A stretch of 64,000 bases of DNA from Ulva prolifera (lineage: Eukaryota; Chlorophyta; Ulvophyceae; Ulvales; Ulvaceae), in contig CM041202.1 in assembly GCA_023078555.1 (NCBI GenBank), positions 5,938,522-6,002,521 on the forward strand, in the 5' to 3' direction. Shown here piece after piece: positions 1-11,794 of this stretch. Every line of letters starts with the position of its first letter. Position 1 is the first letter of the stretch. The position numbers were made by a program, and so were the translations under genes. Under the pieces are notes generated by a model that saw nothing but the letters and a program-made list of their open reading frames with translations, was not told the origin of the DNA and made no database searches.

Positions 1-782
1 AATGGGTTATGGTGACATGTCATAACAGCTGCAGAATTCCGTGTGAATAGTCGAGCAGTTTCAGGCCACATACATGACATCGTCGGCTCCGAATACCTGT
101 GGCGCGCCGCCAGATCTGCCTCGCGAGGCGTCGACATTGATGCATCCACAGAGCTTGTAATACAAGCCTTGTATGCATGCATGAAAGGTGCAGAAGCCGT
201 TGAAGACTTTCCGCGGCGCCGGTCACCGGCAACCGGCACCACATCACCACCCAGGACGCATCCATGCTTGGATCCACACCGTGGCGTGATCTGATAACGA
301 TGCCGTCAACGTTGGTATTGGCTTTGGTGCACGCTACGTACACGCTACTATAGTAGCCGTGGGTGGGCTGGTGGTTGTGTTTGGTGCTCGCTGCTAGCCG
401 TGGGTGGGCTATGGCGCGGTTGTAGTGTGATTGCTGATCCGGATGAGATTCGGTTTTGGTGTTTGCAATTGTCTTCTCTCGTTCACTGTTTTGTAAACAG
501 TGTGATTGTGTGTAAGTTGCTGTTGTTTCGAATGAGATTCTTTGGTGGTGTTTGTCTTCTCCCGTGTACTCTAGATCTTTTGTAACGTCAAGAAGATCTT
601 TTGTAACGTCACTGTTGCACCCCAGCCATATATGGCTATAGCACAGCAGCACACTCCAGCCATAGCGCACACGCACCGCGCTCGCTACGGTGTTAGATCT
701 GCAGTCTCGCGGGGCAAGGCCGAGATGTCCGGCAGCGGGCGGCATGCATGCAGCGGGCGGCATGCACCATATATATATATAT

Positions 783-852
783 CCGTGCTCATGCGCGGGA
801 TGCTTACGGCACCATATATATGGTGCCGTAAGCATCCCGCGCATGAGCACGG
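783..852. repeat. Perfect 70-bp palindrome, no spacer
   Basis: Two 35-bp arms (783-817 and 818-852) are exact reverse complements and meet at an accatat/atatggt centre. Such a sequence can extrude as a cruciform or fold as a hairpin. The arms resemble none of the other repeats in the window. Confidence 0.95.
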
Positions 853-988
853 GCTGCACAACAAGGATGCGGGGTACGTACGTGGGACGTCGACGGTCCT
901 GTGTGGAAAACCCAATGATAACAAGGACGCAGACGGAAGGCAGGTAGCACAGCAGAGACCGCGAGCAGAGCTCATGATTGATCATGAA

Positions 989-1083
989 CAACGCCGTGTG
1001 TACATGTAGTTACAAAGGACAGAGGCCGGGAAGCGAGCCGTTGCCAGGAATACACACGCTTATCAACGCCGTGTGTACATGTA
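989..1083 (-). mobile_element. 55-bp LINE 3'-end insertion with 20-bp target duplication
   Basis: The 20-mer CAACGCCGTGTGTACATGTA occurs at 989-1008 and again, identically, at 1064-1083. The 55 bp between (1009-1063) read on the minus strand end in CCGGCCTCTGTCCTTTGTAAC. That matches the 3' end of the LINE fragment at 6661-7421 and the shared terminus of the retroposon copies elsewhere. This is the structure left by target-primed reverse transcription that stopped after a few dozen bases. Confidence 0.85.
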
Positions 1084-1570
1084 CACGTGCGCATATGCAT
1101 GTACATACTAGAGGGGTGGGGCTGGGGGTTCCGTTCGTGCGCTTGGCCGATATATAGGGCCCTATACATGATTAATGCGGGGCACGATCGTTTTGGGCCG
1201 CCCCGGGAGGCCCCTCCGCAAGATGAGCTCATGCGCCGCCGCCCCTGCGGTGAGGGTTCCTGCCGGCCTTATACAAATGTTTCAAGGATCCTCCATCGAC
1301 AAGTTGGGAGAACCCGATAGCCCCACATGCATGAATCGCCCGCGTACCATAAGAACAGGCCGGGGACCCAGACGTGCATGCTGCAGCCGTCACTCCGCAA
1401 ATCACACCTCCTAGACACGGCAGTGCGGCAACACCACTTGCGCACACTGGCACCTTCACGAAACCACTGCGCGCACTCGGCACGCACCCACACGTGTGCA
1501 CGCATTCATGGTGCACCCCACCACCTGCGGCACATGCCCCAGGAACCCCACCGGGCACAAACATTTGCAT

Positions 1571-1597
1571 GTATTTTGGTGCAGTGCACCAAAATAC
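1571..1597. repeat. Inverted repeat, 13-bp arms, 1-nt centre
   Basis: The arms gtattttggtgca and tgcaccaaaatac are perfect reverse complements separated by a single g. No element boundary is evident. Confidence 0.85.
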
Positions 1598-1967
1598 GTT
1601 TCAATGTTTGTGCACGGTGGCAGGGAGTGCCAAGCCCCATGGCCAGCAGACCTGGGTGTGTGCACACACGTGTTTCAATGTGAAAGGCGAGGTAGATGGC
1701 ACGTATTGGTCCATGGTCCGTGCACCACAGGACCAGCGAGTGACATACGGCAGCATCGACGCCGGCCGTACAACCAAGCCGTACGTGGCGAGCATCCCAC
1801 GCCGAACAGCTGCCCACAGTCACCACCATGCACATTCAAACCAACCCGCGCTTCACAAATGTCATATTGAAATATGTACACGCAGTCACGCGCGCACCCA
1901 CCCACTTCAAGTTGCACATACTATAAGCACCAACACACCCGTGGCCACCAACGCGGCGTGCAAGGGT

Positions 1968-2003
1968 CCAGTGGTATAGCGGTCATATCACTGGAATGCC
2001 ACA
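1968..2003 (+). repeat. Dispersed 36-bp motif (CCAGTGGTATAGCGG type)
   Basis: The motif contains CCAGTGGTATAGCGG, then a CATATCACTGG-type half, then TTGCCACAA-type sequence. The CCAGTG and CACTGG ends make it an imperfect dyad. Other copies are at 10581-10617 (+), 10994-11029 (-) and 24816-24852 (+). TGGTATAGCGG fits the tRNA A-box consensus, so it could be the head of a tRNA-derived SINE, but I see no matching B box next to it. Confidence 0.7.
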
Positions 2004-2767
2004 ACAGCTGGATCCTCTGAGATCTGAGGCTGGCCGCCGCAGTGCGGCAGAAGCACCACTGGCAACACGTGTGCACAGCCCAAACCCCGCATGCGCACCT
2101 GCTGGCGGTACGCGCCGCTGGTGTGGCTGGGGGTGCGCGTCCATGCGTATGCAGCTGCGTCTGCACACACAGGCAGGAGTGTATGTAGGTGTGTTAGTGG
2201 CATTGATACTGTTGCAACCATGGTTGGCATTACTATTGTTGGTTGGCATTAATATTGTTGGTGTGCCGGCGCACTGGACTCCACTTGCAATTGGGCGCTG
2301 CACGGTAGCTAGCTGTGCGTTGTGCGTGCTGGTGTCGGGCGGATGGCGACTCATGTGGTGAATATGGTAAATGTATGGTGAATATGGTGAACATCTATTA
2401 GGCGACGTATCTGCCTCTCTGGCTGTGCCTGTGCAACACACCCCCGCACAGAAGCCCACCCACACGCTGGTGAACCCTGTGCAACGTTCACCCTGTGTGG
2501 GGGAGGCGTAATGTTTGCTTTGCTTGTTTGTCTTACCTGCCAGTGGTGACACGCGGAGGCTGCAGAGCTATTGGGTTCAGCTGTCAAGCAGATTGAAACG
2601 GTATGGTATGTATGTATGGCCATTACGCCAGGGTTATCGGCACGTGCTCCTCCTGAGGGGCTCTCATGGCTGGTAAAGGACCTCTTGCACCTATAGGGTC
2701 ATGACCCAATTAGCTGCTATGCTGCTGACCATAAGGCTGACCAATTGCCCACAGTCATGATATAGGA

Positions 2768-2812
2768 TCCAATAGGATGCAGCTCAGTAAATTCAGGTTT
2801 ACTTTGACTTCA
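2768..2812 (+). mobile_element. SINE 3'-tail fragment
   Basis: This matches the last ~45 bp of the SINE-like element at 21249-21540: ccaataggat, cagctcagtaaattcagg, then tttactttg. Only the tail end is present, as expected for a 5'-truncated copy. Similar tails lie at 4277-4311, 25508-25600 and 63009-63040. Confidence 0.65.
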
Positions 2813-4276
2813 CAGCGCATCCATCCATCCACAATCCATCCATCCCCCGGGCTGTCATGCCTGCCACACCTGCAGGCTGCGTCATGCCTGCCACACCTGC
2901 GACAGCCCTGGAGCTCCATGGAGGGCAGTGGGCATCATGATGATTATGATGCCGTTGCAAGCTTGGTGGTCATGCAGCTTGCAGCTTGGCCTAGCTAGCT
3001 TGGGCGCCAGCCCTCATGCGATATCGCATAATATTGGTGGACATGCCATGTCATGCATCCCGATCCCGTCTGTGAAGTCTGGTGGTCTGTTCCAGGTTTG
3101 CTTCCGCTGTGATTGTCAGGTTCCCAAGTGCCCACCTCTACCTGTGTGCAGATATAGTTCATGTACATGCTGATGTCCATGTGAATCCTGCATGAAAGTT
3201 CCTATGACACACGGCTGAGATTGTTGAGGACTCAGATCTACTATGCATATGTTGATCTACTATGTCTGGGCTAGGGGCTGCCAGTGGCCTGGGCTTGGCT
3301 GCACATAGCCAGAGCTGTTTGAGTCGGGATCTCTAGACCATGATACATAATGATGAGCTCTTCTTGGCTTTTGCCCATCCTGTCCTGTGGAATATAGCAT
3401 TGGGGCTTGTCTCAGGTGCAGCTTGGAAATGGCAGCTTAGAAATTGCCCAGACACCAACTTGGTGACTTGAACACCACCCACCACCTGTATGTCACAGGT
3501 CTAGTCACCTGTATGTTCAGGTTCATGTTCCCACGCCTCAGATTCCCCCAAGCTTGTCCAGGTGTAACCATGCGCAATCACGCTTTGACAGAGACTGATC
3601 ATCAGTGATGATGTCAGACTGACCCAGGTGTCTGTGGGGCCCCTGTGGCCAGGTTTATGTGGTCAGGTTTATGCATGAAAGTTGCTGGTAGCTGCAGGTG
3701 TGTGCATCACACACCAACACACCCACGCACCGCCAGCACGGCCACAGGTGTGTTTGTGTGTGGGGGGGGGGGGGGGCGGGGATTCAGCTGTGTGTTGCAA
3801 TGACAGAGGGTGGGCTGCCAGTGTGTTACTGCGCTGTCCGTGCTGTGGCTGGCTGGCTGGCACTCACATTCAAGCCAACTCTACATGGGGCCTTTCAAAC
3901 AGTGAGATTAAGTGGCCACACTCGGGCAGATTGCGCAGCATAGGCTCATCTCGTGTCACTGTGTTGACTGTGTTGACAAGCCTGCGTTGGCCAACACCTG
4001 AGGGTTCACCTCGATGTTGCTTGCATCTACAAAAACCGACGTCTAATGCAGATGCATCTGCAGATGCGGGCCCACTACTACGAAGACGTATTCATCACAA
4101 ACACACACGTATGGTACCAATGCTCGGCACATCATGATGCGTACGATCCGTATGCTTCCAGTAGGCCTGGCTTCCTTTGGTAGCCAGGCCTACCGACACC
4201 ACACACAGTCCTACCTTCACAAATCGGTTGGCTAATCCGCAAAGTGGGGCGACATGGGTCCAATGGGTTGAGGACG

Positions 4277-4311
4277 GACTCAGATTTACTTTACTTTACT
4301 TTACATTCTGG
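4277..4311 (+). mobile_element. SINE 3'-tail fragment with (TTTAC) repeats
   Basis: The sequence ctcagattta followed by repeated ctttactttactttac is the terminal simple-repeat tail of the SINE-like family. Only about 35 bp remain. Confidence 0.6.
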
Positions 4312-4679
4312 AAATTCATCCCGGTGCGCCGGTCATCGGTGACACGTGTGCAACCCACCCACTGGCCGCCTCAAGTTTTTCACTGTCAGTGCCGCGGCGC
4401 CTCGACAGATGCCGCTGACCGGTGCAAAGTACCGCCGAGCCGGCGCGGGCATGCAAACTGGTCTAGCTGTCGCATGAGGCATACGGACGGGTCGGCCCGG
4501 ACGTCTTTGCCTTCATCAACAGCATTGATGATATGGCTGTGGGGTCTGGCGCAGCCCCACGGTGGCTCGCCCAGTCCGCCGCGCGGCCCCGCTGACGGCA
4601 TGTCATGCGGGCGACTTGAAGGCAGCTTTTGCATGACTCACAGTCTCACAGTCCCGTACGGCGAACTCTTGCCTCTCAC

Positions 4680-5352
4680 AGGCCATCAGGCCTGAGCGGC
4701 GGGCCACCCCTCGCGACGCTCCGGGATCCCCGACGTCCGACGGCACCGCTCGGCGCAGTTGACCGGGATCCCCGCCCGCTCGGAGCAATTGGCAGTTGGC
4801 CTCTGCCTCTTGGTTGTTCGGCTCCGCTCGGCACGCGTGATGAATTGGAATTGCATTCGGGGGGGTGGGGGGGGGATAACTGAGGTAACATCGCCATGTC
4901 TCTGGTGATAATGCGGTTCGGGTTGGAAGGGCTGCGCGGCGGTGCGCTATGAGCTAGCCTGCTTTGCTGTGGGTCTGTGTGGCGGGTGGGGGTCGGAGCG
5001 GGGGCATCCGACGGCCGGGTGGCCCGGCCAGGCCGCCTCGGGAGTCGACGCCCCGGGTGCGGCTGTGTCGTGGACCCACGCTGATGGATTGGGGTGTATG
5101 TCGTTGTGGGTGGGCGTGTGTGTGTGTGTTCGGTTCAGGAGTTGGCGTGTGGGGTGCGGCTCCGGTGTGTTTGTCGCGGAGTGCGTGTGGTGGTCTGCAT
5201 GTTTGTGTCGGTGGTTGGGGGCACTGTGGGTTTAAAAGCAGGCGCTGCTTGCGACTGTGGCGTGGGTGCGTTGGACCGGGTTCGTGGTCGCGTCCTTGCG
5301 CTGCCTGCTGGTTCCGCGAAGCTGCCCGCCTCGCTGCCTTGGTCCTTGTGCC
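4680..5352 (+). mobile_element. Diverged retroposon copy (family RB)
   Basis: A diverged, GT-rich copy of the family best preserved at 11810-12414. One end carries the reverse complement of the ggccggatggcctg-type boundary; the other ends in gctgccttggtccttgtgcc, the shared terminus of the family. The TG-rich body (about 5090-5230) accounts for the long open frames here. I did not find a convincing target duplication. Confidence 0.55.
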
Positions 5353-6347
5353 ACAAATCGGCTGTTGGTTGCTACCGGCATGTAACTTCGTACAAGTCCG
5401 GTACCACGTGGCGGTTCAGATGGAGGCACCCCTCGCCGCCTTCACGGCAGCACTCACACATCGCTTCATTCTTAGCACCATTCTGCATCCTACTACCATG
5501 CTCGAACACGTGGCTAGCGGAGCAGCCTCAGGCTACAACGGCAGCGGCTTCCTCCGCCTCTTGGGCGCTGAACCCGCCATGATGGCCCACACCTCAGGGT
5601 GGACCCTCAAGGTGTCGGCCAACACAGGGGCCTGCTTGTGCTGGCTGTGGTTGTGTGGTCGTTTTGCTGGGTCGGTGGCCGTGCGCTTGCGATGCTCGCT
5701 GTGTGTAGCACGCATGAGGGCGGCGAGGGGTGCAGCACCGTGGAACCATCAAGCAGCCCAAGCAGCACAAGCACCCAATGCCCAGGTTGGGACCTGGTGC
5801 AGTGATCCCAAGCCACAGCCGCGACCAGAGCTGTGTGCGTGATGCTGCCTGCCCCGCCGCCTGTGTCCACAAGTGCACACACCCGCGTACACACACATGC
5901 ATCCCAACGCCCTTTGCACCCGCAAACTCGTGGACTCCCCCACGGTACCCATGGCCGGGGAAGCCCAACATGATACCGCCCGATCACCGCCAAGCGAAAG
6001 ATGAGCAGGGGGCCCCGGCCCCCGCGCCCAACTTGCAAGTTGTTCCCCGCACACCCACCACACAGCAACACCACCTCGCGCGGCGTGCTGAACCGATGGC
6101 AAACAATATGCATGACAGGGCCGTGCCGGATCGTGCCGGCCAGAGAAAGAGCAGGCACCGGCAATGCCAGACGCCGGGCAGAGCTGCCAGGCCATCGAGT
6201 GGTGACGGTCAGGAGGCGGCGCAGCGAGGCAAAGCTTTGCCTTAGCCAGGCAAGGCGCCGCTGCGGCCAGTTTTCCGGCGAGAGGGTGTCGGATGAGTCC
6301 TGCCTTGCCAGTGTGGCCCCACCAACGGGCCAGCAGTGCGCACGTGT

Positions 6348-6473
6348 GTGGCTGTGTGTGCATGTGGCATGCCGCCTGAGCCACTGTGCGTGGCTGTGTG
6401 TGCATGTGGCATGCCGCCTCAGCCACTGTATGTGGCTGAGTGTGCATGTTGCATGCCGCCTGAGCCACTTTGT
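6348..6473 (+). repeat. Tandem array, 3 x 42 bp
   Basis: Units start at 6348, 6390 and 6432, each reading gtggctg, then tgtgcatgt, ggcatgccgcct and gagccact, with a few substitutions. The array lies immediately before a LINE 3'-end fragment. Confidence 0.9.
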
Positions 6474-6547
6474 TACCAGGACGAAGGCGGCGAGGCGGGC
6501 AGGAAGCCTGGGTCAGTGTATGCATAACACATGCATGTGTTATGCAT
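6473..6547 (-). mobile_element. LINE 3'-end fragment beside a 28-bp palindrome
   Basis: 6473-6503 reads, on the minus strand, gcctcgccgccttcgtcctggtaac, the common retroelement terminus. About 16 bp further on is a perfect 28-bp palindrome (6520-6547) centred on cacatg/catgtg. Confidence 0.6.
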
Positions 6548-6660
6548 CAGAAGCCCAATTAGAACGTGCATGTGGCATGCTGCCTGAGCACACAGCACTG
6601 CAATCGGTGCGCCACAGTCCTTGCAGCCCGATAGACAAATAGACTGATAGATTTGTATGT

Positions 6661-7421
6661 AGTTACAAACAAAAAAAGAGGCCGGGTACCGGGCCGTCCC
6701 GTTCCGACTCCATCCGCAAATCCACCCGCGCATTCATGGCACTATGACGGTACGAGCACGTACCACAGCCCTGCCGGTGATGCCAGCCAAAGAGTGAAGC
6801 CCCGCACGGAGCACAAGAGCAATCCCCTTACACAGCGCCACACTCAACCGGCGCAGAGCATTCGTCACAAACAAAGCACGCTACACCGTACCACACCCAG
6901 ACGCGACCGCCGCCAGCCGATTCAAGTGATCCATAGCAGGCTGTCCCAAGCAACCATGCGTCTCATGCGACAATGGCACAAAGCTATATGCATCAGGGTC
7001 ATGCAAGCGATAAGCATTGCGTTTCTGCACGTCCCTCGTCTCCGCAGCACCCCCGTCCTCGTGGGCCGCCCGGCCGCAATAGGTGTCAGCACAGGGGTTC
7101 ACAATCGACACATCGCCTATGCACAAGGGGTCACCTGGCGGCATGAACATGATGTCACCCAGTTTCTCTTGGGCCAACGCCGTGAGCACCCACTCCAGCG
7201 ACTCCGCCTGCTCCCCAGGCCCCGCCGCATCCTGGCAACCTTGCGCCGGCACCGCCGCCGCAGCCTGCGCAGCGCCCGGCGCGTGTCGCCCCACATGGGC
7301 ACTATGTCCAGCATCGGCATTGGCGGCCTGAGAAGTCATCGGCGGCGGCGGCGGGGCCGCAGGCACCGGCTCCGCGGGCAAGGTGGTGGCCCGCGACCGG
7401 GGAGGCGGGCTGTACCGGTGT
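6661..7421 (-). mobile_element. 5'-truncated LINE fragment with restriction-like endonuclease domain
   Basis: A minus-strand frame (7381 down to 6881) reads like the C-terminal restriction-like endonuclease of non-LTR retrotransposons: a GDVSIVNP strand, then GGAAETRDVQKRNAY with the family's lysine, then SFVPLSHETHGCLGQPA. A TAG at 6881-6883 interrupts the frame. The same frame then continues with the usual LINE ending (FVTNALRRLSVALCKG). The element stops at 6661 in ccggcctctttttttgtttgtaac. The 8-mer tgtatgta flanks both ends (6653-6660, 7422-7429), a weak target duplication. The reverse transcriptase is missing and the in-frame stop makes it a dead copy. Domain assignment is from memory of the family, not from a search. 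Confidence 0.65.
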
Positions 7422-7438
7422 GTATGTATGCATGATTA

Positions 7439-8368
7439 CATAGTCGAACCCAATTGGACATTGACAAGTCCGAAATCCGGGACCGAAAGAGGCATCCAAG
7501 CAACATGCTGCCGCAGACTCTGACTTGCGCCACACAATGCAACGACACAAGCCAACTCTGCAAGAGGGGACGGGCGAATTGCAACACCCGGTACCCCAGC
7601 ATCACCACCAACACCATCAACACCCACAATGAGGACAATTACTACGTCAGACCACGAAACATCAGAGGCTCTGTCGTAAGGACCTGGCCGTGCGAGCAAC
7701 TGCCGCACCAAAGCCGCAACAGCGGAGACACGCCGATCACGATGTGCCACTGGGACAGGTGGCAGCACTGCCCCGACAGGTGCACGTGCAATGTAGGATG
7801 TGAAGACATCAGCAGCCCGTGAATGTTCCATATGTTTTTCACTACGGTGCCTACACACGAAAGGCGACAGACCAGAACGAGCAGACACGTGCACACGCAC
7901 AACAAATTTGTCGACATGACAACAATTTCTGCGCACAACAAAGAAGACAACGTGGCTGTCCTCGGCCTGCAAAACACCTCTGCGTATGGGCCGTATGAGC
8001 CGTCCGGTAGCACATGCACTGGATGACATCGTGCCCCATATTCCTTTGCAGTACTGGGCTACACGCATGCATGCACATGAGTGCTGGCGGCCGCACCGGC
8101 TCGGTGGCCATGCCGACACCTCTGCGGCTGTGCCACGGCGGTACCAGCCCCACTCCCCATTGTGGCCGGTCGCACATCCGCTGAAGCGTGTACAGCTCCG
8201 CGTGGCCGGGCCGGAAGATGCAGCAGGAGCGCGCGCCGGGCGACCACTGGCGCTCCCCGCCGTTCCTCGGTGGAGATTGAGCTCGGGACGCTGATCATGG
8301 AGCGGGCACATTAGACGCTCTACGTCCACCCGTGCACACCTAGCTAGCTGCCACAGCAATGTCGTCAC
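7439..8368 (-). other. Unrecognised 310-codon open frame next to the LINE fragment
   Basis: A frame of about 310 codons is open on the minus strand and is in phase with the endonuclease frame downstream, separated by a TAA at 7436-7438. Its last ~15 codons are translated from a SINE-tail fragment (7445-7490), so the apparent C-terminus is not genuine protein. I recognise no domain. It may be transposon sequence or chance. Confidence 0.2.
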
Positions 8369-11300
8369 TAGAGTGGAACATTAGGTTGATGGAGTGGCGG
8401 AGGGGTTTGAACAGCTGGCCCGGCATTTGTTGGTGCCCGGCGTGCCGAGGGGGGGTGGAGTTTAATGATTCACCGCCTTGAGGGCGGCCGCGTGCAGGGG
8501 TACGGGCGCGTCCTTGCGGCGCTGCTGGACTGTGCGAAGAGATGGGGGTGGTATATTCGTGTGCCGGTGTAGATTTGATGCAGTCAGGTGTTGTTTGGGA
8601 TTTGTAGGAGCGGCTGTGTTGACTTGGGACTGTCCTGCGCTCGCATGTACGTGCGGGTGGTGCTGCATTGGGTGGCGCTGTGACGGTACCACAGGGGACC
8701 GTTCTTGAACCACCCGTAAACATTCTCGACACAGGCTTTCCACATACCAAAGCATTCGATAGCCCAGCACAGTCACCACTGGCAGCGGGCAGGCCACAGA
8801 CAAACAGTGATTGTGCCCGGCCGCTGCAGCTCCAAACACCCTTGCCCTGCCCAGCGGCCTCACCTCAGCATTGCACCTGCTACAGTAGCAGTACCAGCAA
8901 CACCCGCATGCCGACCCAGTACTGACCTACAGGATGCGATGGTTAGGACGGTTTCATGCATCACTGGCATTATGCACAGCCCCGTGGAGCATAACATGAG
9001 AGACTCTCACCCAGTGCAGACGTGGACCAGCCACTGCAGACAGAGGCACTGCATTCGGCCGCTGCCGCTGTCGTCTGTACCTTCTGGCATCAAGTACAAA
9101 GCTGCAGATGGCAGTTCATGCATTGCGCTTGGAAGATCAGGTGCAGCAGGCTTCGTTCACTTCGCCAACGAATTTTGGTTCCGAACCGCATAATGCTTTT
9201 GAAAACCGACCAACCGGCGCCAACTGCAGATTGTGGCATGCGGCGTCTCGGCGATACTTCATTATCCGAGGTTTATGAAGTTCACTGCCGCAGACGATGC
9301 AAATTATGGGAGATGCCTGCGGCGCTACCTGCCTTGCACGATGTGCATACAGTCTGCGTGCGCCACACAAGTTGCCAAAACGCACATGGGAGTCAGGAAA
9401 AGGCTCACCAGAAGCCATCGTCAAGGGGAATGTGGGCTTCAGCCAAGTCTACGTAGACATGACAAGTGCCCGAAGGCATAGGTTCACGATCTGCACCTAC
9501 TGCTGCTTCGAGAGAGAATTCAGGGCTGATTTGTTTCGTCTTCTGTATTTTTTCTCACACTCTTTCACTCTTTTGCACTGTACATACACTGCTGACCTTG
9601 ACCTGGGTGAGGTCGATCCATCGACCTCACTATCGCTGTCGCCATGGCGCGCCACAGCGAAACTGTTTTCGAATGCATCACATCGTCGACACGCTCACTC
9701 ATGTGACCGCCGTGATGTTTGCTGTAGATACCACTTGAATTTTCGATCTACAGTCGCGTCGCACCTTTGCAGAGGCAGCACATGCACACTGTGCATTGAG
9801 CCTCAGGCTAGGTGCAATACCTGTGCTAGGACAAAGCATCGGTACACAAAGAGACCTGAGCCACAAAGGCGACAGCACCAGTCATGTTTTCCGATGTGAT
9901 CTGTCTCCAATGACGGCTTGTGGTGGCTGTGATGCTGTATACAACGCACTTTCTGTTCTCGCGCTTCACGCTGCGATCCGCTCGCAATCTCGGCCAAGGC
10001 GCTGTTTCGAGATTCTGCACCAATTTACATATGTGAATCACAGAAACGGCCTGCGTTCCTTCGCGGTTGCATGACGAAGTGCGTGCGTGCTTGCTCTTGC
10101 TGTAGTGTGATTCAGAGGCAGCTGAACTGTGGGCCCGCATGCACCAGCCCGTCCATGCTGACACACTCAGGCATGTACATTAATTTGTGGAGATTTGCGA
10201 AAACAGGTCTATGCAACGGCCTGCTCATCTGCTGAAATCTGCTTACACTAGTGTGAAGGCACAGCTGGTTGCCTGAATGCACGCAAGTAGATACACCGCC
10301 GATTTTATGTGCCGTCTAGCGTTACTAAAGCTTGCTCCACCGTCTGGGCTCGAGTGCGAGATCATGGCGCCTGAAGGGTCGGAAATGCAGGCAGCATGGC
10401 AGATTCAGCCATGCCTGCTTTATTGGAGGGGCAGAATTGTAGTGATAGCCCAAGCAGGTGCATATCTCTGAGGTACACTGTTCATGTGAGATACACCGTT
10501 CATGAGAGCAGCCTCACTGAACTCGCATATCTTGAGCAGATGTCAGGTTGTTGTTGCAGTCCAGTGGTATGTGCAACGATCCAGTGGCATAGCGGCCATA
10601 TCACTGGATTGCCACAGTTGTTGACATCTCGAGATCGTGTGACGAGTGTTTGCCTTGCATTGTGGACTCTGCAATGTGGCGTCGCATAGCTTGCACATGC
10701 TCAAAGTCCTCAGCTCTTGCATGAACCCATTCCCTGTAGAAATAGTACCTCTGGGCTTACATGTGAGCCATGGCTCAGGTACTTGGGTGCAGCCAACAGC
10801 CTATGAGCCACTGGAGCAGCCTTTTGACATTGTGCCCTGAGATTGCCTCCGTGACTTTCGTGATCTACAGGATGGTCCATGTCTGCTGCAAAAAACAATA
10901 TTCTCTTTTGTCTACATTCGTGGTCTGCTTTTCCGTGGCCCATGCCTTTATCAACCAATGCCTGCCTCTCCGCCTTGGTGCTTGGAATACGACTGTGGCA
11001 ATCCATTGATATGGCCGCTATACCACTGGATTGACTACCACTGGATTGACTTCGTAGCAGGTGGCAAGGCAGGCACTCCTTATACCTCAGCTGTGCCCAT
11101 ACCTCCTTATACATCAAGGCTTTGGTATGGCTGACCACCAAACCTCCAGTTGGACAGGAAGCTTGAATGACAGCACATCGGCAAACCCAGCTGGTGCATC
11201 TGTCCACATGTGCCAACTTCACATTGCTTACAAAGACAGGTGGTACAAAGTCAGATGTTTGTGGCCTGTGGTGCTACCTGCCTTGCTGGCTTTGTCCTTG

Positions 11301-11794
11301 TAACACATGGTCAGGTGTGCCTAAGCAGCTGCATGTGCATGGCTCTGCACTTCTGGTACTAGCACAAAGTCAGAGAGGCAGCTGGGTGGCACCAACCCAT
11401 TCTCATCAACACTGCCCTCAAAGGTGAACATCCTGACTCAGCCCCAGCCTGACAGCATACTCCAAATTCCACAGCCCCATCATGATGGTGTGATGGTGCC
11501 AGCGCAGTGCTTCATGCCCAATGCTTTATATATTCCATCCAGCCCCAGAGATACCCGAGAGTCATTCCTTTATCCTTGTAATACACCTCAGATGCATTCC
11601 TCAGGCCTTGGCATTTCCCAACGGCACATCCTGTCAGCTACCTCATCTGCACCTGCAGATGCGCCAGACACAGGCCTGATTTAGATCAAGGCTTGCCTGA
11701 ACATAGATACACAGGTGCTGCATGGTGCCAATCAACCTTTCAATTCACCGGTGGGAGCTTGGGTTGGGAGCATGAGTTTGGCTCGCACAGCTGT
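8369..11794. other. No recognisable gene
   Basis: Scattered short frames on both strands, the longest about 200 codons (9297-9899), with no domain I know. Two copies of the CCAGTGGTATAGCGG motif lie at 10581-10617 (+) and 10994-11029 (-). A lone plus-strand LINE terminus, gctggctttgtccttgtaacac, sits near 11290. A minus-strand frame at 10710-11222 looks protein-like but matches nothing I can name. Confidence 0.5.

Larger units (their letters stand above)
1..6660. other. Gene-poor, repeat-bearing region
   Basis: I found no host gene here. Open frames are short, overlap on both strands and match no family I know. Recognisable content is listed separately: a 70-bp palindrome, a 55-bp retroelement insertion with target duplication, a 27-bp inverted repeat, a dispersed 36-bp motif, fragments of a SINE tail, a retroposon copy and a 42-bp tandem array. 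A run of 15 G lies at 3762-3776. A short or intron-split gene with AT-rich exons could have been missed. Confidence 0.6.

Noticed and set aside
20-991. 323-codon minus-strand open frame
   Set aside because: It runs straight through the 70-bp palindrome and low-complexity sequence, has no domain, and several other frames of the same segment are also open.
7443-7456. B-box-like sequence on the minus strand (gggttcgacta)
   Set aside because: There is no A box or cloverleaf around it. It lies in a SINE-tail fragment.
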